From Bathymodiolus brooksi (Eukaryota; Mollusca; Bivalvia; Mytilida; Modiolidae), in the NCBI GenBank assembly GCA_963680875.1, contig OY804580.1:92657353-92721352 (forward strand): a stretch of DNA of 64,000 bases, written 5' to 3'. The notes below the pieces were generated by a model that worked only from the letters and a program-made list of their open reading frames with translations, had not been told where the DNA came from and ran no database searches. Numbering within the stretch: position 1 is the first letter of the stretch; the number at the start of each line of letters is the position of its first letter. Shown here piece by piece: positions 12,492-25,076 of this stretch. Position numbers and translations under genes: made by a program.

Positions 12492-15390
12492 ATGAAATTA
12501 TATGGTTTTGGTAGATTTCGCCCAAACATGTCTTTTTGTACGATTTCGATATATCATTTCTAAAATCATAATTTCATTAACAAATCAACTCGATATTTCC
12601 AGAATTTTGCATATTTTGAAAACATATGTACCCATGTAAAGTTGTTTCACGAGAAATAAATCATTCGATAAATTGTATGTATTATCGACGCCTTTTTGGT
12701 GCCAAATGGAAAAATTCTCGGCTAATATGTTCCTTAAAATATGAGGGTCTCCACCTATCAATTTTCGCTACGAATCATTGTTTGTAAATAAATTCATTCG
12801 TATTCTTTTCTGGAATTGTTAGTAATATACATGTGTATCTGATATGCTTTCTAATTAGCTACTTACTGTATAATACAGTTACTAGGTGTGAATACACTAG
12901 TCTGTTCTATAGTAACCACCGGTATTGCCACAGTAAGAATTGTTAGGTATATACGAAATATATCTGAATAATTGTATATCTTCCAGGCTTGACACACCTT
13001 TAACTCCCTTCCAGAAAATATTTTAATTCCATTCAAATAATGCTCGCAGATTCCGACCTTAGATTAACAGGTGGAACAAATCCGCTTTTTGCTACCATTT
13101 GTTTGAGTTTTCTCCCTTTGTGTGACATCTAACCCAGTTCTTCTGGTGTGATAATGTATGCATATATAGCATGGGACTTATTTACAAACTTGGAGACTTT
13201 CTCCACATTAATTGATTTTCAGAAGAAGTGTTATGGTAAGTATAACCACAAAGCTGTTTTATGTTGTTGGTTTATATATACTAAGTATCACACCAATTTT
13301 CAGTAGAGCCAGTTATTCTAGATGCTCTGATTGTTTCCTAATTGATAGTTCACAATGCCTCCTAATACTCTGAAAGCAGTTATCTCCATCTAATATACGA
13401 TGAATCTATTGACAATTAATAGAGTTCTGACGTTTCGTATTTATAATGAAATTATATGGTTTTGGTAGATTTCGCCCAAACATGTCTTTTTGTACGATTT
13501 CGATAAATCATTTCTAAAATCATAATTTCATTAACAAATCAACTCGATATTTCCAGAATTTTACATATTTCGAAAACATATGTACCCATGTAAAGTTGTT
13601 TCACGAGAAATAAATCATTCGGTAAATTGTATGTACTATCGACGCCTTTTTGGTGTCAAATGGAAAAATTCTCGGGTAACCTGTTCCTTAAAATATGAGG
13701 GTCTCCACCTATCAATTTCCGCTGCGAATCATTGTTTGTAAATAAATTCATTCGTATTCTTTTCTGGATTTATTAGTATTATACATGTGTATCTGATATG
13801 CTTTCTAATTAGCTACTTACGGTATAATACAGTTACTAGGTGGGAATACACTAGTCTGTTCAATAGCAACCACCGCCATTGACACAGTAACAATTGTTAG
13901 GTATATGCGAAATATATCTGAATAATTGTATATCTTTCAGGCTTGACACACCTTTAACTCCCTTTCAGAAAATACTTTAATTCCATTCTAATAATGCTCG
14001 CAGATTCCGTCCTTAGATTAACAGGTGGAACAAATTCGGTTTTTGCTATCATTTGTGATACCAGTCCCTATATTTTTGAGTTTTCTCCCTTCGTGTGACA
14101 TCTAACCCAGTTCTTCTGATGTGATAATGTATGCATATATAGCATTGGACTTACTTACAAACTTGGAGACTTTCTCCACCATAATTGATTTTCAGAAGAA
14201 GTGTTATGGTAAATATACTCCCAAAGCTGTTTTTTTGTTGCTGGTTTATGTATACTAAGTATCACACCAATTCTGAGAAGAGCCAGTTATTCTAGATGCT
14301 CCTGTTGTTTCCTAATTAATAGTTCACAATGTCTCCTAATACTCTGAAAGCAGTTATCTCCATCTAATATACAATGAATCTATTGACAATTAATAGAGTT
14401 CTGACGTTTCGTATATATAATGAAATTATATGGTTTTGGTAGATTTCGCCCAAACATGTCTTTTTGTACGATTTCGATAAATCATTTCTAAAATCATAAT
14501 TTCATTAACAAATCAACTCGTTATTTCCTGAATTTTACATATTTTGAAAACATATGTACCCATGTAATGTTGTTTCACGAGAAATAAATCATTCGGTAAA
14601 TTGTATATACTATCGACGCCTTTTTGGTGCCAAATGGAAAAATTCTCGGCTAACCTGTTCCTTAAAATATGAGGGTCTCCACCTATCAATTTTCGTTACG
14701 AATCATTGTTTGTAAATAAATTCATTCGTATTCTTTTCTGGAATTGTTAGTATTATACATGTGTATCTGATATGCTTTTTAATTAGCTACTTACGGTATA
14801 ATACAGTTACTAGGTGGGAATACACTAGTCTGTTCTATAGTAACCACCGGCATTGCCACAGTAAGAATTGTTAGGTATATGCGAAATATATCTGAATAAT
14901 TGTATATCTTTCAGGCTTGACACACCTTTAACTCCCTTTCAGAAAATACTTTAATTCCATTCAAATAATGCTCGCAGATTCCGACCTTAGATTAACAGGT
15001 GGAACAAATCCGGTTTTTGCTACCATTTGTAATACCTGTCCCTATTTGTTTGAGTTTTCTCCCTTTGTGTGACATCTAACCCAGTTCTTCTGATGTGATA
15101 ATGTATGCATATATAGCATGGGACTTATTTACAAACTTGGAGACTTTCTCCACATTAATTGAATTTCAGAAGAAGTGTTATGGTAAATATACTCCCAAAG
15201 CTGTTTTTGTTGCTGTTTATATATACTAAGTATCACACCAATTTTCAGTAGAGCCAGTTATTCTAAATGCTCCTGTTGTTTCCTAGTTGATAGTTCACAA
15301 TGCTTACTAATACTCTGAAAGCAGTTATCTCCATCTAATATACAATGAAGCTATTGACAATTAATAGAGTTCTGACGTTTCGTATATATA
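12492..15390 (+). repeat. C-A-D higher-order repeat, copy 2 (2,899 bp)
   Basis: Unit starts are 12492, 13446 and 14420. Every diagnostic variant of copy 1 recurs at the same offset, including the private ATGCTTTTTAATTAGC of the D unit, so the duplication is recent or actively homogenised. Confidence 0.96.
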
Positions 15391-18289
15391 ATGAAATTAT
15401 ATGGTTTTGGTAGATTTCGCCCAAACATGTCTTTTTGTACGATTTCGATATATCATTTCTAAAATCATAATTTCATTAACAAATCAACTCGATATTTCCA
15501 GAATTTTGCATATTTTGAAAACATATGTACCCATGTAAAGTTGTTTCACGAGAAATAAATCATTCGATAAATTGTATGTATTATCGACGCCTTTTTGGTG
15601 CCAAATGGAAAAATTCTCGGCTAATATGTTCCTTAAAATATGAGGGTCTCCACCTATCAATTTTCGCTACGAATCATTGTTTGTAAATAAATTCATTCGT
15701 ATTCTTTTCTGGAATTGTTAGTAATATACATGTGTATCTGATATGCTTTCTAATTAGCTACTTACTGTATAATACAGTTACTAGGTGTGAATACACTAGT
15801 CTGTTCTATAGTAACCACCGGTATTGCCACAGTAAGAATTGTTAGGTATATACGAAATATATCTGAATAATTGTATATCTTCCAGGCTTGACACACCTTT
15901 AACTCCCTTCCAGAAAATATTTTAATTCCATTCAAATAATGCTCGCAGATTCCGACCTTAGATTAACAGGTGGAACAAATCCGCTTTTTGCTACCATTTG
16001 TTTGAGTTTTCTCCCTTTGTGTGACATCTAACCCAGTTCTTCTGGTGTGATAATGTATGCATATATAGCATGGGACTTATTTACAAACTTGGAGACTTTC
16101 TCCACATTAATTGATTTTCAGAAGAAGTGTTATGGTAAGTATAACCACAAAGCTGTTTTATGTTGTTGGTTTATATATACTAAGTATCACACCAATTTTC
16201 AGTAGAGCCAGTTATTCTAGATGCTCTGATTGTTTCCTAATTGATAGTTCACAATGCCTCCTAATACTCTGAAAGCAGTTATCTCCATCTAATATACGAT
16301 GAATCTATTGACAATTAATAGAGTTCTGACGTTTCGTATTTATAATGAAATTATATGGTTTTGGTAGATTTCGCCCAAACATGTCTTTTTGTACGATTTC
16401 GATAAATCATTTCTAAAATCATAATTTCATTAACAAATCAACTCGATATTTCCAGAATTTTACATATTTCGAAAACATATGTACCCATGTAAAGTTGTTT
16501 CACGAGAAATAAATCATTCGGTAAATTGTATGTACTATCGACGCCTTTTTGGTGTCAAATGGAAAAATTCTCGGGTAACCTGTTCCTTAAAATATGAGGG
16601 TCTCCACCTATCAATTTCCGCTGCGAATCATTGTTTGTAAATAAATTCATTCGTATTCTTTTCTGGATTTATTAGTATTATACATGTGTATCTGATATGC
16701 TTTCTAATTAGCTACTTACGGTATAATACAGTTACTAGGTGGGAATACACTAGTCTGTTCAATAGCAACCACCGCCATTGACACAGTAACAATTGTTAGG
16801 TATATGCGAAATATATCTGAATAATTGTATATCTTTCAGGCTTGACACACCTTTAACTCCCTTTCAGAAAATACTTTAATTCCATTCTAATAATGCTCGC
16901 AGATTCCGTCCTTAGATTAACAGGTGGAACAAATTCGGTTTTTGCTATCATTTGTGATACCAGTCCCTATATTTTTGAGTTTTCTCCCTTCGTGTGACAT
17001 CTAACCCAGTTCTTCTGATGTGATAATGTATGCATATATAGCATTGGACTTACTTACAAACTTGGAGACTTTCTCCACCATAATTGATTTTCAGAAGAAG
17101 TGTTATGGTAAATATACTCCCAAAGCTGTTTTTTTGTTGCTGGTTTATGTATACTAAGTATCACACCAATTCTGAGAAGAGCCAGTTATTCTAGATGCTC
17201 CTGTTGTTTCCTAATTAATAGTTCACAATGTCTCCTAATACTCTGAAAGCAGTTATCTCCATCTAATATACAATGAATCTATTGACAATTAATAGAGTTC
17301 TGACGTTTCGTATATATAATGAAATTATATGGTTTTGGTAGATTTCGCCCAAACATGTCTTTTTGTACGATTTCGATAAATCATTTCTAAAATCATAATT
17401 TCATTAACAAATCAACTCGTTATTTCCTGAATTTTACATATTTTGAAAACATATGTACCCATGTAATGTTGTTTCACGAGAAATAAATCATTCGGTAAAT
17501 TGTATATACTATCGACGCCTTTTTGGTGCCAAATGGAAAAATTCTCGGCTAACCTGTTCCTTAAAATATGAGGGTCTCCACCTATCAATTTTCGTTACGA
17601 ATCATTGTTTGTAAATAAATTCATTCGTATTCTTTTCTGGAATTGTTAGTATTATACATGTGTATCTGATATGCTTTTTAATTAGCTACTTACGGTATAA
17701 TACAGTTACTAGGTGGGAATACACTAGTCTGTTCTATAGTAACCACCGGCATTGCCACAGTAAGAATTGTTAGGTATATGCGAAATATATCTGAATAATT
17801 GTATATCTTTCAGGCTTGACACACCTTTAACTCCCTTTCAGAAAATACTTTAATTCCATTCAAATAATGCTCGCAGATTCCGACCTTAGATTAACAGGTG
17901 GAACAAATCCGGTTTTTGCTACCATTTGTAATACCTGTCCCTATTTGTTTGAGTTTTCTCCCTTTGTGTGACATCTAACCCAGTTCTTCTGATGTGATAA
18001 TGTATGCATATATAGCATGGGACTTATTTACAAACTTGGAGACTTTCTCCACATTAATTGAATTTCAGAAGAAGTGTTATGGTAAATATACTCCCAAAGC
18101 TGTTTTTGTTGCTGTTTATATATACTAAGTATCACACCAATTTTCAGTAGAGCCAGTTATTCTAAATGCTCCTGTTGTTTCCTAGTTGATAGTTCACAAT
18201 GCTTACTAATACTCTGAAAGCAGTTATCTCCATCTAATATACAATGAAGCTATTGACAATTAATAGAGTTCTGACGTTTCGTATATATA

Positions 18290-19260
18290 ATGAAATTATA
18301 TGGTTTTGGTAGCTTTCGCCCAAACATGTCTTTTTGTACGATTTCGATAAATCATTTCTAAAATCATAATTTCATTAACAAATCAACTCGATATTTCCAA
18401 AATTTTACATATTTCGAAAACATATGTACCCATGTAAAGTTGTTTCACGAGAAATAAATCATTCGGTAAATTGTATATACTATCGACGCCTTTTTGGTGT
18501 CAAATGGAAAAATTCTCGGGTAATCTGTTCCTTAAAATATGAGGGTCTCCACCTATCAATTTCCGCTGCGAATCATTGTTTGTAAATAAATTCATTCGTA
18601 TTCTTTTCTGGATTTGTTAGTATTATACATGTGTATCTGATATGCTTTCTAATTAGCTACTTACTGTCTAATACAGTTACTAGGTGGGAATACACTAGTC
18701 TGTTCAATAGTAACCACCGCCATTGCCACAGTAACAATTGTTAGGTATATGCGAAATATATCTGAATAATTGTATATCTTTCAGGCTTGACACACCTTTA
18801 ACTCCCTTTCAGAAAATACTTTAATTCCATTCTAATAATGCTCGCAGATTCCGACCTTAGATTAACAGGTGGAATAAATCCGGTTTTTGCTACCATTCGT
18901 GATACCAGTCCCTATTTTTTTTAGATTTCTCCCTTCGTGTGACATCTAACCCAGTTCTTCTGATGTGATGATGTATGCATATATAGCATGGGCCTTATTT
19001 ACAAACTTAGAGACTTTCTCCACATTAATTGATTTTCAGAAGAAGTGTTATGGTAAATATACTCCCAAAGCTGTTTTTGTTGCTGTTTATATATACTAAG
19101 TATCACACCAATTTTCAGTAGAGGCAGTTATTGTAAATGCTCCTATTGTTTCCTAATTGATAGTTCACAATGCCTCCTAATACTCTGAAAGCAATTATCT
19201 CCATGTAATATACAATGAAGCTATTGACAATTAATAGAGTTCTGACGTTTCGTATTTATA
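18290..19260 (+). repeat. Class E satellite unit, reference copy (971 bp)
   Basis: Class E resembles A (TGTCAAATGG, CTGCGAATC) but is set apart by TAGCTTTCGCC in place of TAGATTTCGCC, CTTACTGTCTAATACAG, GGAATAAATCCGG, CATTCGTGATACC and ACTTAGAGACTTTC. It is entered through TCGTATATATAATG. Copies start at 3801, 18290 and 23133, and the partial unit at the left edge of the window belongs here too. Each phased copy follows a D unit. The copies at 18290 and 23133 differ at TTTCCAAAATT versus TTTCCAGAATT. Confidence 0.92.
19221..19237. other. Conserved inverted repeat CTATT-(7)-AATAG
   Basis: CTATTGACAATTAATAG lies just before the phasing motif in most units of all classes. In several C tails (before 51265, 53188, 55111, 58009, 60904 and 62828) the right arm reads AAAAG and the dyad is broken. 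Confidence 0.5.
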
Positions 19261-19321
19261 ATGAAATTATATGGTTTTGGTAGATTTCGCCCAAACATGT
19301 CTTTTTGTACGATTTCGATAA

Positions 19322-19338
19322 ATGATTTCAAAAATCAT
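19322..19338. other. Class B-specific inverted repeat ATGATTT-caa-AAATCAT
   Basis: Seven-base arms with a three-base loop created by the class B changes. Classes A, C and D read ATCATTTCTAAAATCAT at this spot and lack the perfect dyad. The same bases remove the in-frame TAA of class A, so one small change alters both hairpin and ORF. Confidence 0.6.
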
Positions 19339-19981
19339 AATTTCATTAACAAAGTCAACTCGATATTTCCAGAATTTTACATATTTCGAAAACATATGTA
19401 CCCATGTAAAGTTGTTTCACGAGAAATAAATCATTCGGTAAATTGTATGTACTATCGACGCCTTTTTGGTGCCAAATGGAACAATTCTCGGGTAACCTGT
19501 TCCTTAAAATATGATGGTCTCCACCTATCAATTTTCGCTACGAATCATTGTTTGTAAATAAATTCATTCGTATTCTTTTCTGGAATTGTTAGTATTATAC
19601 ATGTGTATCTGATATGCTTTCTAATTAGCTACATACGGTATAATACAGTTACCAGTTGGGAATACACTAGTCTGTTCTATAGTAACCACCGCCATTGCCA
19701 CAGTAAGAATTGTTAGGTATATACGAAATATATTTGAATAATTGTATATCTATCAGGCTTGACACACCTTTAACTCCCTTTCAGAAAATACTTTAATTCT
19801 ATTCAAATAATGTTCGCAGATTCCGACCTTAGATTAACAGGTGGAACAAATCCGGTTTTTGCTACCATTTGTGATACCAGTCCCTATTTTTTTTTAGATT
19901 TCTCCCTTCGTGTGACATCTAACCCAGTTCTTCTCATGTGATGATGTATGCATATATAGCATGGGCCTTATTTACAAACTT

Positions 19982-19994
19982 GGAGAAATTCTCC
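19982..19994. other. 13-bp palindrome GGAGAAATTCTCC
   Basis: Six-base arms around one central base. It is perfect in most B-entry contexts as GGAGAAATTCTCC or GGAGAATTTCTCC, and imperfect in C and D rears (GGAGACTTTCTCC). One B unit has GGAGTAATTCTCC at about 39296. The arms vary, so strict conservation of pairing is not seen; a protein-binding role is possible but unsupported. Confidence 0.5.
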
Positions 19995-20233
19995 ACATTA
20001 ATTGATTTTCAGAAGAAGTGTTATGGTAAATATACTCCCAAAGCTGTTTTTGTTGCTGTTTATATATACTAGGTATCACACCAATTTTCAATAGAGCCAG
20101 TTATTCTAGATGCTCCTGTTGTTTCCTAGTTGATAGTTCACAATGCTTACTAATACTCTGAAAGCAGTTATCTCCATCTAATATACAATGAAGCTATTGA
20201 CAATTAATAGAGTTCTGACGTTTCGTATATATA

Positions 20234-23200
20234 ATGAAATTATATGGTTTTGGTAGATTTCGCCCAAACATGTCTTTTTGTACGATTTCGATATATCATT
20301 TCTAAAATCATAATTTCATTAACAAATCAACTCGATATTTCCAGAATTTTGCATATTTTGAAAACATATGTACCCATGTAAAGTTGTTTCACGAGAAATA
20401 AATCATTCGATAAATTGTATGTATTATCGACGCCTTTTTGGTGCCAAATGGAAAAATTCTCGGCTAATATGTTCCTTAAAATATGAGGGTCTCCACCTAT
20501 CAATTTTCGCTACGAATCATTGTTTGTAAATAAATTCATTCGTATTCTTTTCTGGAATTGTTAGTAATATACATGTGTATCTGATATGCTTTCTAATTAG
20601 CTACTTACTGTATAATACAGTTACTAGGTGTGAATACACTAGTCTGTTCTATAGTAACCACCGGTATTGCCACAGTAAGAATTGTTAGGTATATACGAAA
20701 TATATCTGAATAATTGTATATCTTCCAGGCTTGACACACCTTTAACTCCCTTCCAGAAAATATTTTAATTCCATTCAAATAATGCTCGCAGATTCCGACC
20801 TTAGATTAACAGGTGGAACAAATCCGCTTTTTGCTACCATTTGTTTGAGTTTTCTCCCTTTGTGTGACATCTAACCCAGTTCTTCTGGTGTGATAATGTA
20901 TGCATATATAGCATGGGACTTATTTACAAACTTGGAGACTTTCTCCACATTAATTGATTTTCAGAAGAAGTGTTATGGTAAGTATAACCACAAAGCTGTT
21001 TTATGTTGTTGGTTTATATATACTAAGTATCACACCAATTTTCAGTAGAGCCAGTTATTCTAGATGCTCTGATTGTTTCCTAATTGATAGTTCACAATGC
21101 CTCCTAATACTCTGAAAGCAGTTATCTCCATCTAATATACGATGAATCTATTGACAATTAATAGAGTTCTGACGTTTCGTATTTATAATGAAATTATATG
21201 GTTTTGGTAGATTTCGCCCAAACATGTCTTTTTGTACGATTTCGATAAATCATTTCTAAAATCATAATTTCATTAACAAATCAACTCGATATTTCCAGAA
21301 TTTTACATATTTCGAAAACATATGTACCCATGTAAAGTTGTTTCACGAGAAATAAATCATTCGGTAAATTGTATGTACTATCGACGCCTTTTTGGTGTCA
21401 AATGGAAAAATTCTCGGGTAACCTGTTCCTTAAAATATGAGGGTCTCCACCTATCAATTTCCGCTGCGAATCATTGTTTGTAAATAAATTCATTCGTATT
21501 CTTTTCTGGATTTATTAGTATTATACATGTGTATCTGATATGCTTTCTAATTAGCTACTTACGGTATAATACAGTTACTAGGTGGGAATACACTAGTCTG
21601 TTCAATAGCAACCACCGCCATTGACACAGTAACAATTGTTAGGTATATGCGAAATATATCTGAATAATTGTATATCTTTCAGGCTTGACACACCTTTAAC
21701 TCCCTTTCAGAAAATACTTTAATTCCATTCTAATAATGCTCGCAGATTCCGTCCTTAGATTAACAGGTGGAACAAATTCGGTTTTTGCTATCATTTGTGA
21801 TACCAGTCCCTATATTTTTGAGTTTTCTCCCTTCGTGTGACATCTAACCCAGTTCTTCTGATGTGATAATGTATGCATATATAGCATTGGACTTACTTAC
21901 AAACTTGGAGACTTTCTCCACCATAATTGATTTTCAGAAGAAGTGTTATGGTAAATATACTCCCAAAGCTGTTTTTTTGTTGCTGGTTTATGTATACTAA
22001 GTATCACACCAATTCTGAGAAGAGCCAGTTATTCTAGATGCTCCTGTTGTTTCCTAATTAATAGTTCACAATGTCTCCTAATACTCTGAAAGCAGTTATC
22101 TCCATCTAATATACAATGAATCTATTGACAATTAATAGAGTTCTGACGTTTCGTATATATAATGAAATTATATGGTTTTGGTAGATTTCGCCCAAACATG
22201 TCTTTTTGTACGATTTCGATAAATCATTTCTAAAATCATAATTTCATTAACAAATCAACTCGTTATTTCCTGAATTTTACATATTTTGAAAACATATGTA
22301 CCCATGTAATGTTGTTTCACGAGAAATAAATCATTCGGTAAATTGTATATACTATCGACGCCTTTTTGGTGCCAAATGGAAAAATTCTCGGCTAACCTGT
22401 TCCTTAAAATATGAGGGTCTCCACCTATCAATTTTCGTTACGAATCATTGTTTGTAAATAAATTCATTCGTATTCTTTTCTGGAATTGTTAGTATTATAC
22501 ATGTGTATCTGATATGCTTTTTAATTAGCTACTTACGGTATAATACAGTTACTAGGTGGGAATACACTAGTCTGTTCTATAGTAACCACCGGCATTGCCA
22601 CAGTAAGAATTGTTAGGTATATGCGAAATATATCTGAATAATTGTATATCTTTCAGGCTTGACACACCTTTAACTCCCTTTCAGAAAATACTTTAATTCC
22701 ATTCAAATAATGCTCGCAGATTCCGACCTTAGATTAACAGGTGGAACAAATCCGGTTTTTGCTACCATTTGTAATACCTGTCCCTATTTGTTTGAGTTTT
22801 CTCCCTTTGTGTGACATCTAACCCAGTTCTTCTGATGTGATAATGTATGCATATATAGCATGGGACTTATTTACAAACTTGGAGACTTTCTCCACATTAA
22901 TTGAATTTCAGAAGAAGTGTTATGGTAAATATACTCCCAAAGCTGTTTTTGTTGCTGTTTATATATACTAAGTATCACACCAATTTTCAGTAGAGCCAGT
23001 TATTCTAAATGCTCCTGTTGTTTCCTAGTTGATAGTTCACAATGCTTACTAATACTCTGAAAGCAGTTATCTCCATCTAATATACAATGAAGCTATTGAC
23101 AATTAATAGAGTTCTGACGTTTCGTATATATAATGAAATTATATGGTTTTGGTAGCTTTCGCCCAAACATGTCTTTTTGTACGATTTCGATAAATCATTT

Positions 23201-25076
23201 CTAAAATCATAATTTCATTAACAAATCAACTCGATATTTCCAGAATTTTACATATTTCGAAAACATATGTACCCATGTAAAGTTGTTTCACGAGAAATAA
23301 ATCATTCGGTAAATTGTATATACTATCGACGCCTTTTTGGTGTCAAATGGAAAAATTCTCGGGTAATCTGTTCCTTAAAATATGAGGGTCTCCACCTATC
23401 AATTTCCGCTGCGAATCATTGTTTGTAAATAAATTCATTCGTATTCTTTTCTGGATTTGTTAGTATTATACATGTGTATCTGATATGCTTTCTAATTAGC
23501 TACTTACTGTCTAATACAGTTACTAGGTGGGAATACACTAGTCTGTTCAATAGTAACCACCGCCATTGCCACAGTAACAATTGTTAGGTATATGCGAAAT
23601 ATATCTGAATAATTGTATATCTTTCAGGCTTGACACACCTTTAACTCCCTTTCAGAAAATACTTTAATTCCATTCTAATAATGCTCGCAGATTCCGACCT
23701 TAGATTAACAGGTGGAATAAATCCGGTTTTTGCTACCATTCGTGATACCAGTCCCTATTTTTTTTAGATTTCTCCCTTCGTGTGACATCTAACCCAGTTC
23801 TTCTGATGTGATGATGTATGCATATATAGCATGGGCCTTATTTACAAACTTAGAGACTTTCTCCACATTAATTGATTTTCAGAAGAAGTGTTATGGTAAA
23901 TATACTCCCAAAGCTGTTTTTGTTGCTGTTTATATATACTAAGTATCACACCAATTTTCAGTAGAGGCAGTTATTGTAAATGCTCCTATTGTTTCCTAAT
24001 TGATAGTTCACAATGCCTCCTAATACTCTGAAAGCAATTATCTCCATGTAATATACAATGAAGCTATTGACAATTAATAGAGTTCTGACGTTTCGTATTT
24101 ATAATGAAATTATATGGTTTTGGTAGATTTCGCCCAAACATGTCTTTTTGTACGATTTCGATAAATGATTTCAAAAATCATAATTTCATTAACAAAGTCA
24201 ACTCGATATTTCCAGAATTTTACATATTTCGAAAACATATGTACCCATGTAAAGTTGTTTCACGAGAAATAAATCATTCGGTAAATTGTATGTACTATCG
24301 ACGCCTTTTTGGTGCCAAATGGAACAATTCTCGGGTAACCTGTTCCTTAAAATATGATGGTCTCCACCTATCAATTTTCGCTACGAATCATTGTTTGTAA
24401 ATAAATTCATTCGTATTCTTTTCTGGAATTGTTAGTATTATACATGTGTATCTGATATGCTTTCTAATTAGCTACATACGGTATAATACAGTTACCAGTT
24501 GGGAATACACTAGTCTGTTCTATAGTAACCACCGCCATTGCCACAGTAAGAATTGTTAGGTATATACGAAATATATTTGAATAATTGTATATCTATCAGG
24601 CTTGACACACCTTTAACTCCCTTTCAGAAAATACTTTAATTCTATTCAAATAATGTTCGCAGATTCCGACCTTAGATTAACAGGTGGAACAAATCCGGTT
24701 TTTGCTACCATTTGTGATACCAGTCCCTATTTTTTTTTAGATTTCTCCCTTCGTGTGACATCTAACCCAGTTCTTCTGATGTGATGATGTATTCATATAT
24801 AGCATGGGCCTTATTTACAAACTTGGAGAAATTCTCCACATTAATTGATTTTCAGAAGAAGTGTTATGGTAAATATACTCCCAAAGCTGTTTTTGTTGCT
24901 GTTTATATATACTAAGTATCACACCAATTTTCAGTAGAGCCAGTTATTCTAGATGCTCCTGTTGTTTCCTAGTTGATAGTTCACAATGCTTACTAATACT
25001 CTGAAAGCAGTTATCTCCATCTAATATACAATGAAGCTATTGACAATTAATAGAGTTCTGACGTTTCGTATATATA
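20234..25076 (+). repeat. C-A-D-E-B pentamer, copy 2 (4,843 bp)
   Basis: Unit starts are 20234, 21188, 22162, 23133 and 24104, with the same five lengths as copy 1. Differences noticed are single bases: CCAGAATT versus CCAAAATT in E, and in B the TTCTGATGTG/GTATTCATATA form versus TTCTCATGTG/GTATGCATATA. The second change destroys the ATGCAT site conserved in nearly every other unit. Confidence 0.95.

Larger units (their letters stand above)
15391..20233 (+). repeat. C-A-D-E-B pentamer, copy 1 (4,843 bp)
   Basis: Unit starts are 15391 (C, 954), 16345 (A, 974), 17319 (D, 971), 18290 (E, 971) and 19261 (B, 973). Its first 2,899 bp (15391-18289) are also copy 3 of the C-A-D trimer, so two HOR periods are nested. 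The B unit has CTAGGTATC and TTTTCAATAGAGCC, absent from the second pentamer. Confidence 0.95.
19261..20233 (+). repeat. Class B satellite unit, reference copy (973 bp)
   Basis: Class B is marked by AAATGATTTCAAAAATC, a one-base insertion giving ACAAAGTCAAC (or ACAAAATCAAC), CTACATACGG, ACCAGTTGGG, CTATCAGGC, CTATTCAAATAATGTTCG and a long T tract before AGATTTCTCCC. It is entered through GCAATTATCTCCATG. Loss of the class A stop and the extra base open a 98-codon reading frame, cut to 82 codons where CCTTAAAATATG reads CCTTATAATATG. B units start at 6695, 19261, 24104, 27002, 30856, 33751, 36649, 38574, 40499, 43379, 47553, 49480, 56082 and 63799. Confidence 0.95.

Noticed and set aside
19370..19392. 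Yeast-type ARS consensus near TTTTACATATTT
   Set aside because: It misses the 11-base consensus by at least one base, and near matches are frequent in AT-rich DNA.
19261..20233. Shorter internal subrepeats (AATCATT, TAAATTCATTCG-like pieces)
   Set aside because: The similar pieces are short, irregularly spaced and expected in AT-rich DNA. No regular internal period was seen.
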